A program made the translations under genes and the position numbers. A DNA stretch of 37,966 nucleotides from Paludibacter propionicigenes (GTDB lineage Bacteria > Bacteroidota > Bacteroidia > Bacteroidales > JAIFNL01): positions 1 through 37,966 of the forward strand of contig DYNA01000023.1 in NCBI GenBank assembly GCA_020721325.1, written 5' to 3'. Position 1 is the first letter of the stretch. Every line of letters begins with the position of its first letter. The notes under the pieces were generated by a model. It ran no database searches, was not told where the DNA came from, and saw nothing but the letters and a program-made list of their open reading frames with translations. Positions 23,042 through 31,489 of this stretch are shown piece by piece.

Positions 23042-24214
23042 ATGGCATCACTTATTAGTATTATGTCGAATTTGGTAAAAGAAAAAGGCGGAATTAATTT
23101 AGCTCAAGGTATTCCGGGTTTTGAACCGCCACAATTGCTTTTAGAAACGCTTAGTAAATTGGTTCAAAGTGATATACATCAATACGCTCCGGCTTTGGGC
23201 AATTTGAATTTACGAAAATTAATTTTGGAAAAATATTCTGCTTTTGCAAATTTTCAGCCCGAAAATTTGTTGATAACCAATGGTGCAACTGAAGCTATAA
23301 GTTTAATTTACACATACTTAAATAGAAAATTAAAGCATTTATCGGTGTTAGCATTTGAGCCGGTTTATGAAACGTATTTTCATTTACCAAAAATATTTGA
23401 TGATTCGTATTATGCTTTTTCTTATGGTACGGATTTGGAATTGGATTTTGAAGAATTGGAAAAAGTAATTATTGAAAAAAAAACCAATTTAATTTTTTTA
23501 AATACACCCGGAAATCCTTTGGGAAAAGTTTGGAAGAAAAGTGAGTTGGAAAAAATATTGCAACTGATTGAAAAATACCAAGTTTATTTAATCATTGATG
23601 CCGTTTATCGCGAAATTTATTTTCGACAAGAGCCTTACATTCCTTTTGAGTTTTTTTCGGAAAAAATATTTTATGTAAATAGTTTTTCCAAATTATTTTC
23701 TATAACCGGTTGGCGCATTGGCTACTTTTTTATGCACGAAAGCCATGCCGAAAATATGCGTAACTTGCACGATTACATCGGTTTGTGTGCATCTTCGGTT
23801 ATGCAGGAGGCTCTTGCGGGTTTTATAAAAAGTTCAAATTTTGGAATGAATTATGTGCAGAAGTTGCGAGAAAAGATAAGTGCTTCATACACATTACTTT
23901 CAGAAGCTTTGCCCGCTTTGGGTTTTGAAGTTAAACCTGCGGCGGGTGGTTACTTTATATGGACACAATTGCCTGATAATTACAAAGATGGCTATGAAAC
24001 GGCACTTGATTTTTACGAAAGTGAAAAAATAGCCGTTGTACCGGGCGAACATTTTTCAGAAAACGGCAAAAATTTTATTCGCATAAATATAGCTCGCAAT
24101 ATTTCGGAAATTTATAAATCCATCGAATCATTTAAACGATATTTTGGTGTCGAAAATAGTCAAAAAGCATTGTTTTTTAAGCGAATGACGTCTATTCGGT
24201 CGTGTCATTGTTAA
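23042..24214 (+). CDS. PLP-dependent aminotransferase, class I (YbdL/methionine aminotransferase-like)
   Basis: 390 residues, fold-type I aminotransferase subfamily. GINLAQGIPGFEPP (17-30), the QYAPALGNLNLR segment (47-58), TNGATEAI (79-86), NTPGNPLGKVW (154-164), D186 in IIDAVYRE, Schiff-base K217 in NSFSKLF and R225 in TGWRIGY are in place. The protein resembles E. coli YbdL (methionine aminotransferase) but is shortened by about 16 residues at the N-terminus, so the amino-donor preference stays open; glutamine/KAT-type enzymes are close relatives. AGAAGGA seven bases before the ATG is a weak Shine-Dalgarno. It follows the cyclase gene after 39 nt with no terminator between them. Confidence 0.88.
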   Translation: MASLISIMSNLVKEKGGINLAQGIPGFEPPQLLLETLSKLVQSDIHQYAPALGNLNLRKLILEKYSAFANFQPENLLITNGATEAISLIYTYLNRKLKHLSVLAFEPVYETYFHLPKIFDDSYYAFSYGTDLELDFEELEKVIIEKKTNLIFLNTPGNPLGKVWKKSELEKILQLIEKYQVYLIIDAVYREIYFRQEPYIPFEFFSEKIFYVNSFSKLFSITGWRIGYFFMHESHAENMRNLHDYIGLCASSVMQEALAGFIKSSNFGMNYVQKLREKISASYTLLSEALPALGFEVKPAAGGYFIWTQLPDNYKDGYETALDFYESEKIAVVPGEHFSENGKNFIRINIARNISEIYKSIESFKRYFGVENSQKALFFKRMTSIRSCHC

Positions 24215-24287
24215 AATTTTATAAAAATGCAACATTGAGAATGAAAAAATCGTATAAGTACAAGTACAAAATTTAAAGTATTTTAAC

Positions 24288-24295
24288 TAAATTTG
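24288..24295 (+). promoter_or_regulatory. -7 box giving a near-leaderless LytTR mRNA
   Basis: TAAATTTG ends nine bases before the GTG start at 24304. With the usual distance to the transcription start, the mRNA would begin at or within a few bases of the start codon. Confidence 0.5.
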
Positions 24296-24303
24296 CTTTC
24301 AAA

Positions 24304-25059
24304 GTGCGTAATTTTATAAATGTAATCATTGTAGATGACGAAGAGAATAATATCTATACGTTGAAAACGACTCTTGAGAAATTATTTGATTATGTGAGAG
24401 TTGTGGCTACAGCTACTAATATTTCCGAAGCTTATAATTTTATAACAAATTTTCAACCCGATTTATTATTTTTAGATATTGAAATGCCCGAAGGCAATGG
24501 TTTTGAGTTAGTAGAAAAACTTCGGAAAAATAAAATTAATATAAAGACGGTTATCGTATCTGCATCAACCGAACATGCCTTTAAAGCCATAAAAATTTCG
24601 GTATTTGATTACATCAAAAAGCCGATAAATGTGGATAAAATTACAGCAACTTTGAGTAAATACGACTACGATACTTCAATGATGATTACGGAAACGCAAA
24701 TCAAAATAGTAAAAGAGCGTATTTTGAAGAAAATTTCATTAAAAACAGACGAAACAGACGATTATTTTTTGTCGCCCAACGAAATTGTCTATGCCGAATT
24801 GAAAGGAAATTTATCAATAGAAATGCAACTGGTTGGTTTTAACGATGTTATTTTAGTTAAAGAAAATTTGAGAGATTTTAACGAACTTTTGCCCAAAGAG
24901 ATTTTTTTTAAACTAAATAGAAATGTATTAATTAATATTGGATATGTTAAAATATTATCAGTATTTAATGAAGAATGTACACTATTTTATAACAATAAAC
25001 AGAAAATATTTAAAGGCAGCGAACTGAAGTTAAATCGTTTGAGAAATCTTTTGGTTTGA
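24304..25059 (+). CDS. LytTR family response regulator
   Basis: 251 residues with GTG start at 24304 (the ATG at 24318 is out of frame; upstream the frame is closed by TAA at 24274). Receiver domain 1-120 with acidic residues D11/D12, phospho-acceptor D58 in LFLDIEMPEGNGF, S86/S88 at the Thr/Ser position and K105/K106 in FDYIKKP. The LytTR DNA-binding domain occupies about 150-251, including EIVYAELKGNLSIEMQL and the recognition segment FKLNRNVLINIGYVKIL. LytTR regulators normally pair with a membrane kinase of the LytS/HisKA_5 type; none lies in this window. The next gene is a degenerate relative 36 nt downstream. Confidence 0.9.
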   Translation: MRNFINVIIVDDEENNIYTLKTTLEKLFDYVRVVATATNISEAYNFITNFQPDLLFLDIEMPEGNGFELVEKLRKNKINIKTVIVSASTEHAFKAIKISVFDYIKKPINVDKITATLSKYDYDTSMMITETQIKIVKERILKKISLKTDETDDYFLSPNEIVYAELKGNLSIEMQLVGFNDVILVKENLRDFNELLPKEIFFKLNRNVLINIGYVKILSVFNEECTLFYNNKQKIFKGSELKLNRLRNLLV

Positions 25060-25095
25060 TTTTTCAATAGAAAATAGAATTTCAAAAATTAATAT

Positions 25096-25809
25096 ATGAA
25101 GCAAGTTTTAACGGTTCTGATTATAGCTACTTCTTATGAATATATCGAAAACCTTGAGAAATCATTGGCAATTTATGCTGAATTGCGCGTGATTGATAAA
25201 TCGATAAATTTGCAAGAAGCTGCTGAAATGGCTTTACAAAATAAGCCCGATATTATTTTTTGCCAGATAGAATTTGATGATAAAAAAATATTTAGTCTTC
25301 TGGAAACATTGTTAAATTTTTATCAGTACCCGGCTATCGTTTTTATTCATAGCAATAAAGACTATGCTTATGAAACCATTAAATACCGACCATTTGATTA
25401 TTTAATTGAGCCTTTTTCTGACGAAGATTTGCGCTTAGTGGTGCATAAATTGACAGCTCAAGTTCAAACACATCGTAAGAATTATTTTATAGTAAGTCTT
25501 CAAGGTTACGAATATGTTATAAAAATTGATGATATAATTTTTTTCCAAGCACAAGACGGCGAAGTAAAAGTAGTGCTTTCCAAAAACGAATCGTATTTTA
25601 CCAATTCCACCATTGCAGAACTCGAAAAGACATTTTATCATCGAAATTTTTACAAAACACATCGCTCTTTTTTAATAAATTTAGATTATTTGCGTACAAT
25701 TAAGCGCACAAAATTAAAATCGGAAGCCGTTTTAATAAAAGCAAATGAAGTTTTTAATGTAAAAATTACCGATTTGATAGTCAATTCTTTGCGAAAAATT
25801 TTTCGTTAA
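25096..25809 (+). CDS. LytTR protein with degenerate (pseudo-) receiver domain
   Basis: 237 residues. The N-terminal 120 residues keep the receiver fold length and hydrophobic pattern (VLTVLIIATSYEYIENLEKSL; KPDIIFCQIEF; PAIVFIHSNKDYAYETIKYRPFDYLIEPF) but lack every catalytic residue. The acidic pair after strand 1 is A11/T12, the phospho-acceptor position is Q57, and the conserved Lys of the FDYLxKP motif is E105. The LytTR domain (about 130-237) is intact, with FYKTHRSFLINLDYLRTIKR. It should therefore bind DNA without canonical phosphorylation. It lies 36 nt after the intact LytTR gene and probably shares its mRNA; heterodimer formation is possible. Confidence 0.88.
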   Translation: MKQVLTVLIIATSYEYIENLEKSLAIYAELRVIDKSINLQEAAEMALQNKPDIIFCQIEFDDKKIFSLLETLLNFYQYPAIVFIHSNKDYAYETIKYRPFDYLIEPFSDEDLRLVVHKLTAQVQTHRKNYFIVSLQGYEYVIKIDDIIFFQAQDGEVKVVLSKNESYFTNSTIAELEKTFYHRNFYKTHRSFLINLDYLRTIKRTKLKSEAVLIKANEVFNVKITDLIVNSLRKIFR

Positions 25810-26297
25810 AAAGTACTTTGTATAATGAAATAAAAGTTTGAAATAATCATAAATAATGCTCATTTTATCAAAAATTTAGATTAAATAAAATTTAAAAAAA
25901 TGTTATGTGAAAATAACTTAATTATTTTGAATTTTTTATGAAGAAAAAAAATCCCTGAAAAAGAATATTTTTTATGAAAATTTTGAAAAAAAACTCATTG
26001 TTTCCCTTTTTTAAATTAAATTTTAAAAGATAATTTTATCCAAATTTTTTTTTATAAATAACTATAAATTAGATTTTTAGAAAAAATTAATTCAAATTCG
26101 TTTTGAATAAAATTCCTATGTGTTTTGTTAAAAAATGTTAAAATTAAGTTTTTCTTTTTTTTGAAAGATTTTTTTGCATATATTCGCGGTTTACATTAAA
26201 TAATGATTAATTAATTGTTAAGATTTCTAAAAACAAACTCTGATTAGATTATGTATTTATGAATAAAGAGTAATTAAATTAATAAAAATCTTAGATT
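25810..26297. other. Intergenic region between the LytTR gene and plsY
   Basis: 488 bases, A/T-rich. Visible are an ATTCAAA/TTTGAAT hairpin (26090-26108), a TATATTCG box (26179-26186) that may be a weak plsY -7 element, and a leader with two short ATG reading frames and a repeated TTAGATTATG (26244-26253, 26291-26300). No terminator typical of the LytTR operon and no further gene is seen. Confidence 0.45.
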
Positions 26298-26300
26298 ATG
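26244..26300 (+). repeat. Direct repeat TTAGATTATG, second copy holding the plsY start codon
   Basis: Exact 10-bp copies at 26244-26253 and 26291-26300. The ATG in the first opens a 3-codon frame (26251-26262, ending TGA), which overlaps a second mini-frame ATG at 26259 ending at TAA. The right arm of a TAAGATTT/AAATCTTA inverted repeat (26219-26226 with 26286-26293) sits just before the true ATG. Confidence 0.45.
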
Positions 26301-26951
26301 CCATTTTTTTTCTTTACAATTGCTATTTTATTAGCATATTTGTTGGGTTCAATAGCTACTTCGGTATGGATAAGTAAAGTATTTTACGGAATTGACATAC
26401 GCGATTATGGAAGTGGCAACGCTGGAGCTACAAATGTTTTTAGAGTTTTAGGTAAAAAAGCGGGTATTCCCACAATGATAATTGACATGGCAAAAGGTTG
26501 GGCAGCCGTTAAAATTGCACTTTTTTTTACCGAAACCTTTCCAATTGGCACCAATGCGTATATAAACATGCAATTGGCATTAGGAGCCGCCGCTGTTTTA
26601 GGACATTTATTTCCGATTTTTGCCGGTTTTCGCGGCGGAAAAGGAGTTGCAACTTTATTTGGAATTGGATTAGCCATTCACCCATTGGCAACATTGTTAG
26701 CTTTTTCGGTATTTGTGATAGTATTAATAACAACACGTTTTGTATCATTAGGTTCTATGTTAGCCGGTGTAACTTTTCCGGTACTTATCATTTATCTTTT
26801 TAAAGAAGAGGCTTCTTCGCTCATTATTTTTTCATTTTTTGTAGCCGGCGGATTGATTTATACGCATCGTAAAAATATTATGCGTTTACTCAAGCGTCAG
26901 GAATCGAAAGCTAATATTTTTAGAAAAAAAAGTAAATCGAATTTAGAATGA
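26298..26951 (+). CDS. plsY: Acyl-phosphate:glycerol-3-phosphate acyltransferase
   Basis: Makes lysophosphatidic acid from acyl-phosphate and glycerol 3-phosphate in the inner membrane, the first step of phospholipid synthesis. 217 residues with about five hydrophobic helices. The three PlsY motifs are clear: GSGNAGATNVFRVLG (37-51, phosphate-binding loop), GHLFPIFAGFRGGKGVAT (about 101-118) and the C-terminal YTHRKNIMRLLKRQESK. The basic tail extends past the usual end, consistent with many Bacteroidota homologues. The gene is preceded by a structured leader and followed by a strong terminator. PlsX, its partner, is not in the window. Confidence 0.95.
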   Translation: MPFFFFTIAILLAYLLGSIATSVWISKVFYGIDIRDYGSGNAGATNVFRVLGKKAGIPTMIIDMAKGWAAVKIALFFTETFPIGTNAYINMQLALGAAAVLGHLFPIFAGFRGGKGVATLFGIGLAIHPLATLLAFSVFVIVLITTRFVSLGSMLAGVTFPVLIIYLFKEEASSLIIFSFFVAGGLIYTHRKNIMRLLKRQESKANIFRKKSKSNLE

Positions 26952-26975
26952 TTTATTTATAAAAAAAAAACGTAT

Positions 26976-27017
26976 AATAAACTCGTAAAATATTGATTTT
27001 TACGAGTTTATTTTTTT
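26976..27017 (+). terminator. Terminator of plsY
   Basis: AATAAACTCGTAAAA (26976-26990) pairs with TTTTACGAGTTTATT (26998-27012), followed by a T run. Confidence 0.85.
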
Positions 27018-27096
27018 GATAAAAATGAAATAAAAAGCATAGTAAAAGAATAAATATATTTTTGCAGTAATAATCTACGTTAATTTGAGTTAAAGT

Positions 27097-27127
27097 ATTG
27101 TAACATCAAATTTTCTTTCTATTTTTG
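27097..27127 (+). promoter_or_regulatory. Promoter of the wza-wzc operon
   Basis: ATTG at 27097-27100 and TATTTTTG at 27120-27127 are 19 nt apart, the standard Bacteroidota geometry, and give a leader of about 60 nt. A further TATTTTTG at 27057-27064 has no -33 partner. Confidence 0.6.
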
Positions 27128-27193
27128 CACTTTAATTTAAAAAAGGGTTTATTCTTTTATAAAAAATATATTTTTAAAGAAAATTATATCTAA

Positions 27194-27994
27194 ATGAAAA
27201 AATATCTAATATTATTTTTTTTAAGTTTTATCGTATTTTCATCATGCACAAAGCGTTTGTATTATTTGCACGATGCGGAGGCTGATAAATTTATGACCGA
27301 TTCGTTTTATGTAGAACATGATGTTGATTACAGAATTGCTGAGCATGATTTATTAAAAGTTACAATAAAAAGCACCAATCCGGAGGTAAGTAATTTCTTC
27401 AATTCATTTTATGGCAATGAAGGGCAAAATGAAATGAATATGAATCAGATGAATACCGAAAATAACAGTGGTCAGTTTTATTTTACCGGTTATGCAGTAA
27501 ATGATTCGGGTTACATCAAACTGCCCATCATTGGCGATGTTAAAGTAGGTGGAAAAACTTTACCCGAAGCCACACGTTACATTCAAGAATTAGCCGATGA
27601 ATATTTAACCGATTCGTACATTGTAATAAAATTTGTGAGTTTTAAAATCACTTTTTTAGGAGAATTTACAAATCAGGGAACAATGGTTTTTTTCCAAGAA
27701 AAGCTCAATGTTTATGAAGCAATAGAACGTGCCGGAGGAATTACGGATTACGGGAATAGAGCTAAAGTATTGGTAATAAGGCAAACAGAAGGAGGTAGAA
27801 AAACATTTTATATCAATCTTCAGGATAGAAATATATTAGCTTCCGAAGATTTCTTTTTATTGCCCAATGATATGGTTTATGTAAAACCTTTGCGTTGGCG
27901 CAGTTACAAAGTTGAAACACAGGATTTTATGTATTTGCTTACCTCTGTTTCGACTATATTGACTACTGTTTTGTTAATTATTAATTTAAAATAA
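27194..27994 (+). CDS. Polysaccharide export lipoprotein, Wza/BexD-like
   Basis: 266 residues with a lipoprotein signal and lipobox FSSC (Cys18). The Poly_export domain lies at about 45-140 (IAEHDLLKVTIKSTNPE; SGYIKLPIIGDVKVGGKTLPEATRYIQ), followed by one SLBB domain at about 151-235 (FLGEFTNQGTMVFFQEKLNVYEAIERAGGI). A C-terminal hydrophobic helix (about 247-265) corresponds to the outer-membrane helix of Wza. It would form the outer-membrane exit pore for a capsule or exopolysaccharide. Its stop codon abuts the ATG of the kinase gene (TAA then ATG), so the two are translationally coupled. No glycosyltransferase, flippase or phosphatase genes accompany them. Confidence 0.9.
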   Translation: MKKYLILFFLSFIVFSSCTKRLYYLHDAEADKFMTDSFYVEHDVDYRIAEHDLLKVTIKSTNPEVSNFFNSFYGNEGQNEMNMNQMNTENNSGQFYFTGYAVNDSGYIKLPIIGDVKVGGKTLPEATRYIQELADEYLTDSYIVIKFVSFKITFLGEFTNQGTMVFFQEKLNVYEAIERAGGITDYGNRAKVLVIRQTEGGRKTFYINLQDRNILASEDFFLLPNDMVYVKPLRWRSYKVETQDFMYLLTSVSTILTTVLLIINLK

Positions 27995-30421
27995 ATGGAT
28001 AATACAACCAATCAATCTCAACAATCTCCTATTGTTCATACAAATTTTGATTATAAAAAATATATTTTTTTATTGCTTCGAAATTGGTATCTTTTTGTTA
28101 TTTCGCTTTCAGTAGCATACATTTATGCGTATTTCAACAATAAGTACCAAACTCCTATTTATGGCGTTCATTCTACTATTTTAGTAAAAGATAAATCCAT
28201 GTCAGAAGAGTATTTAGGTGGTTTGAATTATTTTGAGTCCAACAAAAGCGTTGAAACTGAGCGTGGTATATTAACATCTTTTTTATTAACCCGTCAAGCC
28301 ATTAATTCCATTGATGAGTTTTTAGTGGAGTATTATTTAATTGGAAAATTCAGAAATCACGAATTGTATAAAAGTAGCCCTTTTATTGTTCATTTTGATA
28401 CGATAAATCCTCAGCCTCAAGGAAATGCAAATATTCGGATTTTATCGAACAGAGAATATCAACTCAGTTTTCCAAATATACAATTTACACAAGTTTTGGA
28501 ATTTGGCGAACAATTTACTCAACACGGATACAATTTCAACGTGATGCTAAGAAATGAATTTTCAACAGAAATGACTGAAAATGACTATTTTTTTAGAATC
28601 CGAAACATCGACCAGATGGTTAGAGAATACTCTCAAAAATTGAAAGTTGAAGCTTATATGAAATCTACTACTATGCTCTGGCTTTGGATGGAAGGGACTG
28701 TGCCAGACAGAGATGTAGATTATTTGAATAAAATTATTGAAATTTACATTTTAAACGGTTTAACCGAAAAAAATCAAATTGCTGTTAGTACCATAAAATT
28801 TATCGACGAACAGTTGGAGGGTGTTGTAGATTCGCTAAGTGTTGCCGAACGAAATTTAGAAAGTTTCAGAATGCGAAATAATGTTGTGGACATTAGCAGA
28901 GAAGGTGAAGAAGTTTATGAAAGTTTGAAACTCTTTGAAACACAGCAAAATATGAATAATATCAACATCAGATATTATGAATATTTGGAGCATGAAATAA
29001 AGAAAAATACCGATATAAATGAAATAATCCCTCCTGCACTAATGGGCGTAAACGACCCTTTGCTTTCGGAAATGTTAAATACAACAATAACTGCAAACGA
29101 CGAAACCGAACTGAATAAATACGGTATAAAAGAAACAGGAGAAGAGATACCCGTTTTTGGAAAAAATAAGAAAAAACAAGAATTTTTTAAGGAAAAACTT
29201 TTAAAATATTTAGCAACAAGCAAAGCCGTTTTAAAAGAGAATAAAAAAGATTTGGCTCAGAAAATTTCATTGCTTAACGCAAAAATACAGTCGCTTCCGC
29301 AAAAAGAGCGTGAAATGCTAAATATTACTCGAAAATATGATTTTAATGATAATATTTACACTTACCTTTTGCAAAAACGAACCGAAGCCGGAATAACACG
29401 AGCTTCAAACAGACCAGACACCAAGGTTTTAGACATAGCTCGTGCAGTCGATGCTCAATACATGGGACCCGATACACGTGGAAACAGAAATAAAGCACTT
29501 ACAATAGGATTTATAATTCCTTTGGCGTTTATTTTTATTCGCGAATTTTTTAACAATAAAATACTCGACCGTTCAGATATAGAGCGAAATACTAAAATTC
29601 CAATTCTTGGAATGGTGGGGCATAACGATAAAAAAGTTGGTATTCCGGTTTTTGAACGACCTAAATCGCCCATAGCCGAGTCTTTTAGAACTTTGCGTAC
29701 CAATTTGCAGTACATGTTGGCAAATAAAAAAGATAAAATTATTGCCGTAACTTCGACTATAAGCGGTGAAGGAAAAACTTTTTGTGCCGTAAATTTAGCT
29801 TCAATTATTGCAATGGGCAATAAAAAGACCCTTTTAATTGGGCTTGACTTACGTAAACCAAAAGTGCATTACGAATTTGATGGCAGCAATGATTATGGAA
29901 TGACAAATTACTTAATCAATCAAATGACTTTTGACCAAATCATTCGCAAAACTCAAATTGATAATTTATACGTTGCTTTTTCCGGTCCCGTTCCTCCAAA
30001 TCCGGCTGAGTTGGTAGATTCTGAAAAAATGACCGAGTTTTTTAAAGAAGCTACTCAACAGTTTGATTATATTATAGTTGATACACCTCCAATTGCTCTG
30101 GTTACTGATGCCCTTTTGCTTACAAAACATACCGAAACATTTGTTTATGTAATGCGTCAAAATTATACAACTACCAATGCACTCAAATTGATTAACGACT
30201 TGTATGACAACAACAACGACATTAAAAATTTAAGTCTTTTGGTAAATGACATAAGAATAGCCAATCCGTATGGTTACGATTATGGCTACGGTTATGGCTA
30301 CGGTTACGGTTACGGTTATGGTTACGGTTATGGTTATGGTTACGGACAAGGTTATTACGATGAAGACGATAAATCACCCGTTTCGTGGCGCGATAAATTA
30401 TTTCATAAACTTTTTGGATAA
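27995..30421 (+). CDS. Wzc-like polysaccharide co-polymerase and BY-type tyrosine kinase
   Basis: 808 residues in the inner membrane, controlling polymer length and export with the Wza-like protein. A membrane helix at about 31-47 is followed by the Wzz domain and a long periplasmic coiled-coil part (about 262-465), then a second helix at about 500-517. The cytosolic kinase (about 555-755) has Walker A ISGEGKT at 589-595, Walker A' IGLDLRKPK at 615-623 with D618, and Walker B IIVDTPP at 693-699. The C-terminal tail from 759 is tyrosine-rich: 15 Tyr in 30 residues, mostly strict Tyr-Gly alternation coded by a hexanucleotide repeat. Such Tyr clusters are the autophosphorylation sites of BY-kinases; this one is unusually regular. 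Confidence 0.92.
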   Translation: MDNTTNQSQQSPIVHTNFDYKKYIFLLLRNWYLFVISLSVAYIYAYFNNKYQTPIYGVHSTILVKDKSMSEEYLGGLNYFESNKSVETERGILTSFLLTRQAINSIDEFLVEYYLIGKFRNHELYKSSPFIVHFDTINPQPQGNANIRILSNREYQLSFPNIQFTQVLEFGEQFTQHGYNFNVMLRNEFSTEMTENDYFFRIRNIDQMVREYSQKLKVEAYMKSTTMLWLWMEGTVPDRDVDYLNKIIEIYILNGLTEKNQIAVSTIKFIDEQLEGVVDSLSVAERNLESFRMRNNVVDISREGEEVYESLKLFETQQNMNNINIRYYEYLEHEIKKNTDINEIIPPALMGVNDPLLSEMLNTTITANDETELNKYGIKETGEEIPVFGKNKKKQEFFKEKLLKYLATSKAVLKENKKDLAQKISLLNAKIQSLPQKEREMLNITRKYDFNDNIYTYLLQKRTEAGITRASNRPDTKVLDIARAVDAQYMGPDTRGNRNKALTIGFIIPLAFIFIREFFNNKILDRSDIERNTKIPILGMVGHNDKKVGIPVFERPKSPIAESFRTLRTNLQYMLANKKDKIIAVTSTISGEGKTFCAVNLASIIAMGNKKTLLIGLDLRKPKVHYEFDGSNDYGMTNYLINQMTFDQIIRKTQIDNLYVAFSGPVPPNPAELVDSEKMTEFFKEATQQFDYIIVDTPPIALVTDALLLTKHTETFVYVMRQNYTTTNALKLINDLYDNNNDIKNLSLLVNDIRIANPYGYDYGYGYGYGYGYGYGYGYGYGYGQGYYDEDDKSPVSWRDKLFHKLFG
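30284..30343 (+). repeat. Ten tandem GGY-TAY hexanucleotides coding Gly-Tyr repeats in the kinase tail
   Basis: Ten consecutive units of GGT/GGC followed by TAT/TAC, starting after the codons for Asp-Tyr. All variation is at third positions, so the DNA is an imperfect microsatellite under protein-level constraint. A unit change stays in frame and only alters the number of tyrosines. Confidence 0.9.
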
Positions 30422-30430
30422 ATTTTTTTT

Positions 30431-30470
30431 AAACAATCCTTTTTTTCAAGAAAAAAGGATTGTTTTTTTT
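30431..30470 (+). terminator. Terminator of the wza-wzc operon, abutting the permease start
   Basis: AAACAATCCTTTTTT (30431-30445) pairs with AAAAAAGGATTGTTT (30451-30465), loop CAAG, followed by T. It lies 9 nt after the kinase stop and its T tract ends only eight bases before the ATG of the next gene. Confidence 0.85.
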
Positions 30471-30477
30471 TGAAAAT

Positions 30478-31482
30478 ATGAAACAAACCATTCGTTTTTT
30501 TTTATTGATACTTATTTTTGTTAGTTTATTTTTTTTAGATATTCTGCTTGGAAATATTCATTTTACAATATCTGATTTCTTTTTTTTCATAAAGTTTCCT
30601 GAATTAAATTCTTCATTCAAAACTATATTTTTTCAATTTCGCTTACCCAAAGCACTGACTGCGGTGTTGGTAGGTATCTCTTTATCAGTGAGCGGTTTAC
30701 AAATGCAAACCATTTTTAGAAACCCTTTAGCCGGTCCTTATATTTTAGGAATTAGTTCAGGAGCAGCATTAGGTGTAGCTATTTTGGTGTTAGGAATTGG
30801 AGCATTAGGTTTTTCTTCATTTTGGGGAAATCTAAATGTTGTACTGGCGGCATGGATTGGAGCAGCTTTGGTTTTATTGCTTATTTTAGCTATTTCTACA
30901 AAAATAAAAAATTTGGCAACCATACTTATACTGGGAATTTTAATTGGAAGCATTATTTCGGCTTTAATTAATATCTTACAATATTTTAGCAGCGAAACTA
31001 TGCTTAAAGCATTTGTAATCTGGACATTAGGTAGTTTGTCGGGAGTTACCATCAGCCAATTGCAATTGATGATTCCCGTAATTGTTTTGGGTTTTATACT
31101 TGCTTTTTTTTCATCAAAAATTTTAGATGGTTTATTATTGGGCGAAGATTATGCCAAAACGCTCGGAATCAATTTATTCAAAGCACGTGTTTTAGTGTTT
31201 TCCAGCACCAGCATACTCGCCGGTACGGTTACAGCATTTTGTGGACCGATAGGTTTTATTGGAATAGTAGTGCCACATTTAGCGCGTATGTATTTGGGTA
31301 TTAGCAAGCATAACTCTTTAATTTTAGCATCGGCTTTGATAGGTTCTATTTTAATGTTATTGAGCGATATTTTATCCAATTTGCCTAATAATCAAATTCT
31401 TCCGATTAATTCAGTTACTTCGTTATTAGGTATTCCTATTATAATTTGGATTATTTTTAAAAATAAAAAAATAATTATGTAA
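30478..31482 (+). CDS. FecCD/BtuC-type ABC transporter permease
   Basis: 334 residues from ATG 30478 (the in-frame TTG at 30460 lies inside the terminator hairpin and is rejected). About ten membrane helices. Hallmarks: RLPKALTAVLVGISLSVSGLQMQTIFRNPLAGPYILGISSGAALG (about 53-97), FCGPIGFIGIVVPHLARM near 250-268, the ATPase-contacting segment, and the NLPNNQILPINSVTSLLGIPIIIWI end. This family imports siderophores, heme or cobalamin. It is an orphan here: no periplasmic-binding protein, ATPase or TonB receptor gene follows, and an inverted-repeat element comes next. Its promoter is not evident because the wzc terminator occupies the upstream spacer. Confidence 0.88.
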   Translation: MKQTIRFFLLILIFVSLFFLDILLGNIHFTISDFFFFIKFPELNSSFKTIFFQFRLPKALTAVLVGISLSVSGLQMQTIFRNPLAGPYILGISSGAALGVAILVLGIGALGFSSFWGNLNVVLAAWIGAALVLLLILAISTKIKNLATILILGILIGSIISALINILQYFSSETMLKAFVIWTLGSLSGVTISQLQLMIPVIVLGFILAFFSSKILDGLLLGEDYAKTLGINLFKARVLVFSSTSILAGTVTAFCGPIGFIGIVVPHLARMYLGISKHNSLILASALIGSILMLLSDILSNLPNNQILPINSVTSLLGIPIIIWIIFKNKKIIM

Positions 31483-31489
31483 ATAAAAA

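Noticed and set aside
29455-29820. 121-codon minus-strand reading frame
   Set aside because: Antisense to the Wzc kinase Walker region, no independent evidence.
30270-30473. Plus-strand frame coding Met/Val/Thr repeats
   Set aside because: It is the +1 reading of the GGY-TAY repeat inside the kinase gene; the kinase frame is the conserved one.
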